Source: Paragonimus westermani (lineage: Eukaryota > Platyhelminthes > Trematoda > Plagiorchiida > Troglotrematidae). From it: DNA of 64,000 nucleotides. The position numbers and the translations under genes are program-made. The notes under the pieces are model-generated. The model was given only the letters and a program-made list of their open reading frames with translations, did not search any database and was not told the DNA's origin. The stretch is taken from NCBI GenBank assembly GCA_008508345.1, contig QNGE01002435.1, positions 37,137 to 101,136 of the forward strand. Direction: 5' to 3'. Below are positions 1 through 11,459 of the stretch, piece after piece; within the stretch, counting starts at the first letter, position 1; each line of letters starts with the position of its first letter.

Positions 1-54
<54 letters not shown>
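1..54. repeat. (ATG)18 microsatellite at the window edge
   Basis: Eighteen uninterrupted ATG units run to the left edge, so the true length is unknown. LINE copy 2 at 46080-49830 ends in the same trinucleotide (49748-49830), so this tract may be the 3' tail of a plus-strand LINE lying to the left. That is inference; no LINE coding sequence is visible here. Confidence 0.95.
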
Positions 55-87
55 TTCAGACACATTCACCTGCGAATAATAATCGGA

Positions 88-236
88 GTCCTAGTCCGGG
101 TCAGGACAACTCTAGTGCTTCTTTCCTAAAGGGGCCAGCCGGAAAATCTATGCGAATGCTACGATTGAGGTCAACTGTGGGTGATCAGGTAACATGAAAC
201 AAATCCCTTACTACCCATCGGTGATTAGCGTTGTTT
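88..236 (+). repeat. SINE body, diverged, head-truncated
   Basis: This stretch follows the same order of short motifs as the clearer SINE copies at 18707-18865 and 42130-42352: the CTAGTGCTTCTTT block, then a block around ATGCGAATG, then a GGTCAACT-like block, then a tail containing AAATCCC and CTAC. It lacks the tRNA-like head and is more diverged than the other copies. No target-site duplication was recognised. Confidence 0.6.
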
Positions 237-385
237 CACTCATCACTATCATTTCTGAAGCGTCCACTTCGATAACGAGAGTAGGCATATAGGCAAACAT
301 GTTTTTCATAATACATTTTCAGGTCGGCGCAATTATAGGGAGTTTATCTAGTTAGATCTAGGTGTCGACCGGATTTATAACAAAA

Positions 386-1910
386 AACTAGGTCACTGTT
401 CAATCAACTGGCGATGGTTTGATTGGCCCATCGCATCACGCTTGTCCATCGGTTTGACCACACACGCTGACCATCAGTCCGGTGGATGTGTGGCCATGGT
501 AGACTCAGTTCTTGAACAATCCGCTTCTGGCGGCATGGTCCAGGGTCAAGCAGCCTGATTCCGATAGCCTTGGTTGTACATAGTGTTCTCATTCGGACGA
601 CGTTCGATGAACTATCCAGTACACGTTATACCACTTGGAAGGTTTGATCAGTGTTCATTTGGTGCTCACATTCAACCAGATGAGCGAGGAAAGCACTGTT
701 GATCGATCGTGTTTCCCCCTGTCCCAGCTACTGTGGATGATATTCACGGACTGAGTTCGAAAGTTGTCTTGGCGTTCGACCAATATAGCCTGCTCCACAG
801 GAACAAGTGAATGAGTAGATACACATAAACGAGGTCTGAACTGTTATACTTTTTTACTGCAGAATCTTAGGACTAGGGGTGTGGTGAATTTGATACGGAA
901 TTCATCTGTGGCATAGGTCTTGCTGGTTGTCATTGTTAAATTTGAACTTCACTCGAATAAACGCAGCCTTCTTCGTACATCCTGCACTTCAGACTTAGAT
1001 GACGTTCTCGTCCTGGTGATGAATCGTTCCTGGTAGTCGTTATCCTGAAGTGCGTTTTCTATGAATTCGAGATCACCGTTTAGCGTATCCAATGAAGAAA
1101 TTCTATGTACCCTGTCAATCAAGCAACGCAGTGGATTCCTCTCTTGTTTCGGAGTTACAAAACTGAAAGTTTGTGTACTGACCTGTCCATGTATTCTATT
1201 CGTCCATATGAATGAATATCTAGGAAGAATATTTGATTTCCTGTCTCTTCCTCAGGGGTAGACTTAACTGAATGGTAGGTGCGACTTAACATGTCGAGTA
1301 CTGTGCACATATTAGTATCCAAGCTAGTGATGATAAATTTACCATTCATGATCGAGCTGGCTGATGATGGATTGAATCATGGTGCATTGAGGACTTTTAC
1401 GGATATACCGGCCAAGAGAGGTCCGAGCAGAGACCTCATTGTTACACCATCTGTCTATCGACATAACATACAGGTGAGTAAATGTTGTACATTGAATGTA
1501 CATCAAAACAGAATCTCCTACAAGCCCAATACTAGTATCTCAACATTGAATCCGGTCTCAGATATGTGACCAGATAAAATTAGAAGTTTATAGCAGCGGT
1601 GCGTTAGGGAATAACGATATTGCATCCAATGAGATTGATTTCTGTGAATTCACATTAAAGTTCGGTATGCAATCGGCGAATTCAAACGCATCACGTAGAT
1701 TGAACAGGGCAATAGCCTTTCGGACGGATTCAAGCCGTTTCATCAACCACTTTGACGTTCGCTGATGAGTCCAATTTGTCATATCATGTATTGGACGAAG
1801 TGGTATACCAGGTTTGTGAACTCTTGGTAGGCCATAAGGACGGGATATAGTAGTAAGTTGTGGTTGCTCATACGTAGTGACGATTATCACGCTCCAAGTA
1901 AACTACCAAA
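386..1910 (-). mobile_element. Penelope-like element (RT + GIY-YIG), decayed, 5'-truncated
   Basis: Read on the minus strand, this is the second part of a Penelope-like element ORF, broken by several frameshifts and stops. RT fingers and palm start near 1890 with YGLPRVHKPGIPLRPI; motif A reads SLDAISLFPNAPL where the family has SLDV.SLFTNVPL. Near 1440-1395 comes TDGVTMRSLLGPLLAGI (motif B region), and near 1200 TWTGQYTNFQ. The RT is followed by a GIY-YIG endonuclease at about 825-600 (CSCGAGYIGRTPRQL) and its C-terminal block at 592-404 (TTKAIGIRLLDP, then LPWPH). RT and GIY-YIG endonuclease in this order are diagnostic of Penelope-like elements, which insert by target-primed reverse transcription. 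The 5' part before the fingers is missing. Homology at the 3' end extends to about 386. It is not functional. Confidence 0.88.
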
Positions 1911-1911
1911 A

Positions 1912-2133
1912 TCCGTCCGAATGAGAACACTATGTACAACCAAGGCTATCGGAATCAGGCTGCTTGACCCTGGACCACGCCGCCAGAAGCGGATTGTTCA
2001 GAAACTGCGTCTACCATGGCCACACATCCACCGGACTGATGGTCAGCGTGTGTGGTCAAACCGATGGACAAGCGTGATGCGATGGGCCAATCAAACCATC
2101 GCCAGTTGATTGATCAGTGACCTAGTTTCTCTG
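1912..2133 (+). mobile_element. Penelope-like element 3' end, inverted copy
   Basis: This repeats the C-terminal endonuclease block and 3' UTR of the element at 386-1910, on the opposite strand. Its 62 C-terminal codons differ from the other arm at only a few residues, and the similarity continues past the stop codon (CAGTGACCTAGTTT in both). It abuts the RT start of the minus-strand element, so the two are joined 5' to 5' with both 3' ends facing outward. No coding function is expected. Confidence 0.85.
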
Positions 2134-4856
2134 TAATCGCCAGTAGTTTCGGGTTATGATTACGTGATGGACAGGATCAAGTGCGTAGCCGGTTGCTAAG
2201 ATGCGCTTGATGAACGATGAAACCCAGGTCTTCGAGCTGGTTACAGTCAACAGCGTTGACGCAATCGCCGTGTGAGGGAATTGGTTGCACTGTTAGCGCG
2301 CGAAAGGTCAAAAGTGTGTGCTGTAACGCAGCGGGCTGTGGACGCCATTTTGGTTTTCGTTTGTGTACATCGTGTGCATGACTTACTGGGCCTTTGGTCA
2401 CGTTTGTTTCTGTTATCTCCTTTTAGAGGACTATCGTTGGAACCCCTACTTCTGAGGAACGCTGTCCCCCGGTGTCTCCACGTTGCATAAAGTGGGTTTA
2501 CGAGTGTATCGGGTACACGAAGCCAGAACGTCCGGCTTGCCTGTTACAGTGGTTGTTTCCTGCAATTGTTGTTGCCATGTCCCGTTTGTGTAAAATCTGG
2601 TGGTTTTCCACTAGTGACTGCTGAGAGCAATTCGAAATGTTAACATCTCGCGGTACATCTCTCTGTTGTGACTGATTGTATAAAGGGAACTCAGTGTTTT
2701 AAAATATATGTGCACAATAGTGTGCCCAATCGCGCGTGGCTAGATGCGGACTGTTCACACTGATAGGTCGGAAAACGACGAGACGTCTACTGACTCCCAA
2801 GATCACCCCATTTACAGTCCAGAGCTATGTATGCATGGTTATAATCTACAGCTCTACCACCATAAGGGTTCGAAGTATTGCTGAGCTAACCGTGGTACAA
2901 TACTGTCTTTTATGCAACTCGTTAGAGTGGCCAAGTAGTCAACATGGACTATTTCAAAATATTATGACCAGAACGACATACATGGCTCGGAACCCTTACA
3001 CTTCCGTTGAACCTCATTGCATATCTTCTATAGCAAGTTTATCACTCACGGCTTAACCGCGAGCTACCCACGCGCCGGCGAGAATGAAACGGATCATGTT
3101 GGACACGGTTACCCATATTCACCTCCTGCCCTTACGGAACATAGCACTTGCATCCATTGTAGATCTTGGCCAATCGATTTTCACATGTTTTTCTCCACTT
3201 TCATCTCAGGTCAAGTGCTAATGGAGGCAAAGATAAGCACTGGATCTGGTTGCAACATTCATTAAAGCTATTATCGAACATATCATCTATCCAGACTCCA
3301 GTGTGCACGAACCACTGAGTCTTGATAACCGTAACCCCAGTTGGACCTCAGGTGACTGTTTCGTTAACGCCCGCGGCGCATTTTCTGAGGCTGACCGACA
3401 ATCGTATCAGACTTATTGAGTACACTTGCTGTATAGCATACTGCTTCGTTTGTGAGCACTCTAGCACGATTCGTGCACGTGAGAACTAAAGGACAGGTCT
3501 CAATATCAGGAAGGCCAAGAACCAGAAGCGAATATATGCACTATGCGCGGCGTTTCACCAGGAGGAAGCTAGCTGTACCATTGACAAGGATGTTAATACA
3601 CTGTAGCCTTACGGAACGATGTTTGTGCTCGATGTTGTATATTTTTACACACTTGTAACGGATGTCTTGCGGTGGATAAATCTCCAAGTCAAGCATCTTT
3701 TGCGAGCACAACACACTGGTTAGTCAACCGTCACCTTATCGTCAATCAACGTGGAGTAAGGACTTTTAACTGATCACTTAGCGAAGCCCCGCTGAACTGT
3801 ACTCACTTAACACGGTTGCACCCGCTGTGCAAGCAATCTGGGACGCCGGCAGCCAAGTGCAGGTGGGAACCAAAAATCCAGATGAAGTGCGGACGCACTG
3901 ACGATGCAGACTGCATGTTCGATTTCACAAACGGCATACTATTATCAATTCCAGGGGGACGAATTCTAGAGTGTTCATCCCAAGTGAAAGCCACGCAAAC
4001 CTGCATAACGAAGTTGTTTCGTGTACTGCGAATAACTGTTCAGCATATTTTGACATGGAAGCATGTGACCGACATCATCTGCGATACTGGTGTTTGTCAT
4101 CCAAAATTTCATCAAAACCTTGTATAGGTGAATGAAACCGCATGCATAGCTCATGGAAATGCGGAAAGCTTAGGCACATCCACACGAGAGAGAAAGTTTC
4201 CTCTGCAGGAGGACTATCCATTTGATCAATATATTGGACAAAGACTAAACTTTTAATAGGAGGGTCACACTGCTTTCAAAAGATTAGACCGAGAGGTATG
4301 GAGTAAATTCCGCCGACTGATTTTCCAGTTCTCAGATCTATGTCAAAAGAAGAGGCTTGCCGAGAAGTGACGTAGATAAGTTATTTGTCAAGCAAGTAGG
4401 ACGCAAAGAATGTTTTTCATGTCGATTAAACCGCTCTCCACCGCAGAATCTGCGTCAAGAAGACAGCGTAGTGTTGTTTCTCGATTTTAACAGAATTGGT
4501 AAAAGGTTTCGATGCTTCCATGGCGCTGGTTCCACTTAACTTCCATGTTCGTACAGTCGTTCTCAGAATTCATGGACGACAGCGCTAACCTTTCAGGAGT
4601 GATTATGTGATGTGTATAGAATACTGACTAAATGATGACAGATCAGTCTGTTCATGGACAATGAAACTCATTGCTGAAACATCAGGGGATTTCCCAACGC
4701 TTCAAATATACCTATCTTAGCCGGATTCATGTCGAAAGCTCTCTTGATTTTTTAGCAGCATAACCTGTGCAACTGGAACAAGTGGGCACCCGGTGAACAA
4801 TGACCTAGCCTTCTAATTGGTTTATCGCACGCCAGATAACTCGTCAAAGGCCGCTC
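2134..4856. other. Stretch without a supported gene
   Basis: Several short ORFs occur, the largest about 100 codons at 2736-3056 and 3816-4127. None shows a domain, a convincing splice context or similarity to another part of the window that I can recognise. The 3816-4127 frame is cysteine-rich but matches nothing I know. It is probably intergenic DNA with decayed repeats. Confidence 0.5.
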
Positions 4857-5030
4857 GAATGAGAACACTGTACTGTCAAGGTTGTAGGAATCAGGCTACT
4901 TGACTCAGTAATTTGTCATCAAAAGTCGTTCGTTCAGACGTTGCGGATTGATGGCCAACCAGCGCGGATAAGCTAATGAACGAGCATCACGTAATGGACC
5001 AACCGAAGCATCGCCAATTAACGGACCAAT
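4857..5030 (+). mobile_element. Penelope-like element 3' end, third diverged copy
   Basis: It starts with CGAATGAGAACACT, as do the two arms at 386-2133, and follows them through GGAATCAGGCT, CTTGACTC and a diverged end around CATCGCCA. It is shorter than the other copies because of internal deletions and its frame is broken. It probably marks an older insertion of the same family. Confidence 0.65.
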
Positions 5031-6320
5031 TTTCTTACAATCGATTGGCGTTTGTCCGACCAACGTGCACTTTCATTAAGCAACCAATGAATCAACCAAT
5101 TATGTGGCCTTTTAAGTACAAATACTGGAAGCTTCATTTAGCATATACCGTCTCAGAGCGATGTTGATAATGATGTACACATCGTAATGGGGAGTGATGT
5201 TTTTCATGCCTTGCGTTTGATTAGGTATGTGAAATCATGCACATTCAGACGCTTTGATCAACCGCTTTTCTAATCTTCAGCAGTGACTTAATGTAAACCT
5301 CGCTGATGAACTGCAGTGCGATGTGATCGTCAACTTTCACTATTATTTAAAAACTGACAATAAACCATTTTAAGAACTGCAAGAAATCGATGTTAACACT
5401 GACAAGATAAATGTCCGCCTAACTGTCATGCCATCTACCACTTCACCTGTAGCTGCGGTGACTCATATATGACTCATGCATACAATGACTGATCTGCGTT
5501 CAGCTTACCAATAGATGAACAGGAATCTGGCGTCTTCGATCGCGAAACATCTAATCGCAACAGGTCAGGTAGTTGATCCCGTCACTTCGTTCACAGTCTT
5601 ATAGCGCAATCGCAACCCTAGGTTGTTAGCATTCTCCGAGGCATTGTTAATCATACGTCACGCATCGGCCCGCTATTGGCAAAAGGTGCTGAAGCAAACA
5701 ATTTCGTTACCGTGACTCTGGGTCCTGAATGGACCTCTGTGATGTTCGTTCTTTTTGCTGTTTTGTCGCCCAGCACTTAAGCTATATAAAGGAATTTTTT
5801 GTGCAATCGACTGATGAGAATAAACGCAGTGTTAGCATCTAGTAATGTATGTATTCGTGCGGTCTTGATGAACTGGGTAAAAGGAGCTCTGTCTCAATTT
5901 GGTTATGTTTATAGCTCCGGGATCTGTAACATAATCCCGCGCAGCAACAGTCGAAAAATGATCGTGAGATGGAATGACCCACCAGATGGTGAGCCACCTG
6001 ACCGGGAGTGCGATTTAACTACGGGAAAAGCACAGAAAGGAATGCGTGAACTGAGAATGATTGTATTTTCGCGTGCAGATATAACGGAGAGACACATCGA
6101 GATGTCCTGCATTCGTACAGATGGCAATGAATGAAAATTCTCAGAAATTAACAGCATGGTCTTTCTTGTATAATTAAGTGGATGCTATTCTGCAAAATGT
6201 GAGAAGCAACAATAGTGCAATGAAGGATTTCTTAACTGAACAGTGACTTCGAATTAGGAAATTCGATTTTAGCTCATTCTTATGTGACAAAGTTAGACGA
6301 CCCGTAGTCACATCGAAGGA
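5031..6320. other. Stretch without a supported gene
   Basis: The longest frame is 5799-6134 (plus, 111 codons) with an overlapping minus frame. Neither shows a recognisable motif. I see no splice pattern or repeat boundary here. Confidence 0.45.
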
Positions 6321-6675
6321 TTGTTGTATAACAGGCAGTTTCGTTGTGAGTAGTATAATACTCACAAGTAGTGTGTCACCCACAGGCGACATTCAGGCCG
6401 GGCTGCGGTGCTGGTGTCGGAGCTTACAAGGGCGCTAGTCGCCGTTTCTCTTCAGAGCGACTCCCAGGGCCTTGGGTAGATAGTGCCACCCGTCATACCG
6501 GGCGTCCCGTCGGACAGTCAGCTGCCTCTGGGGGCTAGGAAGTGTAGCTGAGCTCTGGATGGTTGTAGGCGGGCGCTAGCCTTAGCCGTATAGTCATCCA
6601 CTAAATGTCGCCTGTGGGTAATACATTACTTGTGATTAGTATACCACTCACAACGAAACTGCCCGTTGTACGACA
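6321..6675. repeat. Inverted repeat (two ~72-bp arms) around a GC-rich core
   Basis: The arms are 6321-6392 (minus reading) and 6604-6675 (plus). Each begins ATGTCGCCTGTGGGT at its inner edge and runs outward through CACAACGAAACTGCC with scattered substitutions. The 211-bp core (6393-6603) is visibly more GC-rich than the flanks and contains no ORF of note. The structure could be a folded transposable element or two inverted copies of one repeat joined at the core. I do not recognise the family. Confidence 0.7.
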
Positions 6676-9600
6676 GGATGACAAGATCTGCTTCTTCAAA
6701 ATGCTGAACGTGAAGATTTTGTACTGCGTGGGGCAAATAAAAAAACCAGGGAAATCACTGTTTGATACAAAAATTAAACTTCTCATGAAACTGCTTTTGA
6801 GTTGCTGATTGCCAAATCTTCATAGATTGCAACTTTTGGTTTCCACCAGGGTGTTATATATGACAAACTTCAACATGTTTCACGTATACACTTCCATTAC
6901 ACTCCATTCAGCATTACTTCGTCTAGAAACGGTCGCATCTTAAACAGGCCGCGTTACGGACAGGTATGAATCACCTGACTTCCCCAGTCATGCGGATAAC
7001 CATTTACCTGTCGTCATTGCAAAAAATGGACTATCGACAGTAAATAGGTTTCCGTGGGAAGATAGCAAGAAGAGGAAAATCCGAAACCTTCCAAGAGAAT
7101 ACGGCATTTGTGTAGACCTTCTTCAGTACACTATATCTCAGGCTATACGAAAGTTTGCTACAACTAGATGAGAAGCCAAAAGCGGTCCTTCCCCCCGGTG
7201 CTTGGATTTCGATGAAACCCAACATTGTTCAAGCACGAATAGTATTGATTGCACGATTCGCGTTGGGGAGTGAACGGCAGTCCATCAGTTTCCCCCCTTA
7301 CAATGCTGATTTGATGACTGATATCCACGGAGAACATTAAACAGCAGTGTTTATATAATCGAAGCGAGTAAATAATGAAGTAACGAAATGTCTTGCTCGA
7401 CGAACGTGTTTGCACTAGTTAGACACGTGATTACTATGTTCGTCATTTTTCACACCTCAACGAACTAGTATCGATCTATGCTCTATCCGTGTATTCCTTC
7501 CGATGAATCATATCTATTCTGTATTTCAGTACCCAAGTCGGATATCTGAGCGTTCAGCGTGCGACGCCATCGAGACCAACTATGAAGAACAACCGGATGC
7601 ATCCACCACCCACCTCCGCGGTCCTTGGGCTCGGTTAAAGCCATGTTTAATGAAAGCTCAACTGACAACCCAACGACGGCTGATTTTTAGCCGTTTGCAC
7701 CCAAGCAATAAGGGTAGAAATCATATACGTGTACATTAAACTACGCATTTTTGCCATAAAATGTTTTTACAACCACGTCGAAATAATGGCAGATTTAGGT
7801 TGAAACACTGAAACACTAGTTCTGCAGCAAACTTAATAAAAGTGTCAGTGTTTCTCATGTGGAACTGTAAACAAATGACTGTGTTGAACACGTACGGTAT
7901 ATGTATTTCAGGCACAGTGCAGCACCCAAAAATGACCTTGCTGATTCATTTGTATGCAACTACCGCGTATTGCACTTTAGTCTGGGCAGACCACTTCACA
8001 TATGTTTGAATAGAAGGAAAATAAAATAATTTTTCATTTTTGTCTCAGAGAATAAAAAGCGTATGAAGGGCTCATTAATGTGTGTAGAAGGGAACGGGTA
8101 AGTTTGCAGCATTCCAACATTCAGATGTTTTTGGATGGCTTCTAGATTGATTTGAAAATACTGCGTATTATATTCGAACTTTTTTGGATATGACCCATCA
8201 TGATTAAATTACACGGAATATGTCACTAGATAACAGTTTACCGAGACGGTCAATCGGTTATTATTGCTAGATGAGTATGTTCTTACCCGTAGTCGTAAAT
8301 GGCCATGACGCCATTCGTCAGCCATTCACCACTAGGGAACGGGGAACACTATAGCACATTTTCACCAGCCAGTGATCAGTGACCACAAGGTTCCCAAGTA
8401 TTTGACTAAAGGGACTTAGAACTTGGTGTCCGTTGTAGGGCCTAGTGCTTCTGTCCAACTATCCCTGATCTCAACGGTCAAGGCTCAGTGAGGTAGACGC
8501 TCAGCCGGTAAGTCGAACATGTGACCTAACTATCTTGGACTGCATGTTTTTGTTACTCAACCAAGTGATCGCGTATCTGATGATTTTGGAAATGTGTGTA
8601 GGGGAACGATAGCGTTGTTCACACGATCAGCGCACTTGAAGTGGGCCACTTGACGGAGAAATCGATGGTTAAACGCTGTAAATCAGCTCAAATTTCTGCC
8701 GCAAATGAACTGAATTTTTTGGTTATACAGCAAAAAGTTTAAACACAATTGCTTTACATCCTTCACTTCAGGAATAGCTGGACGTTTTTTTGACGCCAAA
8801 CAGGACACACATTGACAAAGACGTTCTCTTTAGTTCAAAAGGTACTGAGTAATCATTAGTTGTATCCATACCGCAAACACGCAATACTGGATCGTTCGCT
8901 GACTATTCAAGTTCACACCGAGTTGTTCGTAATCTACTGATTCAATAAACGCCTTCCAACGGCAGAGAAGATAATCTATCTCCGAAACGGTTAACGAGAA
9001 GACGCTCTTAAAAACTGAACTTAATACGGTATTAATTGAACCAATGTACAAAAAATAGATCTCTCACTTCGAACTTGAAAAAATTATCAGCAACTGAACA
9101 AACAGTGTGCCCGTACAAGATCGACAACTTGGTAGTGCTCAGTAACGAGGAGCGATAAAACGGAATTGAGATCACTCAAACAAATGGTCATTGGTTGGGT
9201 GACAGCAAACAACTTTCCACCCATCCAGAATTGATAAGCAATGAGTTACCCAAGAAAAAATGTAGAAGGGAAATATCTACTTTTGGCATTTAGACATATG
9301 CAAAGGTCAGATTGGATAACAGTTAAGGAATCAGCAGTACGAGCTGATGTAAGAATGAGGTTGATTAATGCAGTTTACTTAAAGAAGACAATAAAACATG
9401 GAACCACCTTTCAACAATAATCAAATGAAATTCAGCAATTTCAAAATTAATGCAACAGATCTTAACAAAATCAACCAGCAACGTAATAAAGCAAATTGCA
9501 CACAAGTAAGTCGGAAGAAGGGACCACGTGATTCGAGTAACGCGAATGTTCAGTGATGATGGGCACATACATATGCACAAGACCGGTACGTCAGCAGGCT

Positions 9601-11459
9601 AGCCAAGCAATTTCAAGGTCGATACACGCAGGCGCGACCCAGGTGGAATGAGTCTACCACAGCAAAGTATCCCTTGAAAATGCGAGTCGCATCCTTTACA
9701 GGTCAGTCAGCCATTCACCCTGCTCATCGTGGTCTTCACACGTTGGTCAACTCATTGCCAAGAAAACCAACACCAAGCTTACTGGACTCTTCAAGTACAC
9801 TTTGTTGAATGTCGTCTATAGGAAAATTCATCAGAAAAAGTGAGATTGGACACCTATGGCAAACTCCACAAACTCAAACCCTGCATTCAAAGTGAACATA
9901 CAATGATCCCTGCAGATTAATATATTTCACGGATACTCCCTGGAGAAGGAGACATTTATAGAGTATTATGAGTAACCAAGACAAATTCAATAGTCAAGTC
10001 TGAAAATGTTAAGAACGTGGACCGAATCTAAGGGAGCCGATGCTCCAAGAGTAAAACTGTATTAATTGGCCTACAGCCAAATTGGAGTCCTCCGAGTTAT
10101 CTATGTTTCTGGTTTTGTCTAGGTTTGGTGAGCCGTTATAAAATTGAACCCTTTGGTAACGTGAACGGGATAAAAGCAAAGCTGTAGTGGTCATATGGGT
10201 TTCGAAACTCATGATGAAAACAGGAACAGCTATTGGCAAGCGCCTCTCGAGGTACCACTTCAGGTTCTCAAATCGTCAGTTTTTATGTTTACCTTCATCC
10301 ACCATCCATGAAAGGGGAAGGAGGGGGCAAATCTCGTTCAGCAGGCTTTCCGAAATTGTTGTCACTTCCGACTGAAATTTCTCACCACGGATTTTTAATA
10401 CAGAGGCGGGGATGATCAAGACCTGGGGGCCTGTTACGACTTAACAGCTCAAGCTCCACAACCACTTCTGCTTCCGAGGAAGGGCCGTTTGGAATGCAAC
10501 TGTATAAGCTCCAATCGACTATGCAACACAGTTCAAGTCAGATGAACTGATTTTCAAAGTACTGGGCTATCCACCAAGTCGACACGAATACCCGCTGATC
10601 AGTCATTTTTCTCACTATGACTTCATTAACAACTTAATGAACAAAACAACTAGACATACAGGCACATACTATTTTTAATGATGGTTTGATCATGTGACAT
10701 TTGCAGTGTTTACGCAAGCTTCCGATCTAATCGTTATCAATTTTTCGGTGTTCGTTGTCATATTAGTTCTCGGGGTGCAACAGGTAATACTTACTTTCGG
10801 GGTTCATCGAAGTGCAAAGCTCCCTAAGGACGTACTTCTTCTTAGGGCTTCTGGGATTTGTTTCGGGTTTTTATTAGGCCCTCTCAGCTTACCGAATCTA
10901 GGCCACCTGTTCGTCACTGTCACATGCTCAGTGTTCCTCACATTTTCCCCTGGATGCCAGTTAATTACCTCACAACGAGACCGGACACATGGAACTTGAG
11001 CAACACTATGATCGGTGTTCAGATGGTTACTCCAAAACGCACGACAACTTTGAACACAATGTTTCCGCCTGTAACTGACTATCACATGACATGTCTGTGC
11101 TCGTGGCTGTGATACACACGGCGGTTCCCATACGCCAGCGTTTCCTTCTGTATTGAGGTGCAGTATCGGAGAGGCAGAGACTGCGATCAACAGTTATCTG
11201 CAACAGTCTATTACAGTTATCTCAGAGCTGTGCTCGGTCACCAAACATAACACCTAACCGTTTGTTTTCTGAACTTAAATACTAAGTTGAGCATCTAAGA
11301 TGCTTGCGGGTAAGATAACACCTGACTTTCGGCTGTTTCCTGAGTTCGATTGAGAGGTCACACAAAGCACTTCTAACAGCATCTGATGTGCTATCGGCCG
11401 GGGTGTACAGAGATATTAATGATTTGAGTTGGCAGACGTTAACCGTTTTGTGAAATCAG
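6676..11459. other. Long stretch without a supported gene
   Basis: Only short, overlapping frames are present and none carries a motif I recognise. The minus frame at 10804-11190 (128 codons) lies just beyond the 3' edge of LINE copy 1, but I could not match it to LINE sequence. Composition alternates between AT-rich and mixed segments. Confidence 0.45.

Noticed and set aside
404..2109. Two matching 62-residue C-termini suggesting a conserved host gene pair
   Set aside because: They are the GIY-YIG C-terminal block of a Penelope-like element in two orientations.
6605..6808. Minus 6392-6174 and plus 6808 frames both starting MSPVG, suggesting duplicated genes
   Set aside because: Their shared start is the inverted repeat arm; beyond the arm the frames are unrelated.
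10804..11190. 128-codon minus frame next to LINE copy 1
   Set aside because: No LINE or host motif could be matched, overlapping frames are equally open, and no splice sites frame it.
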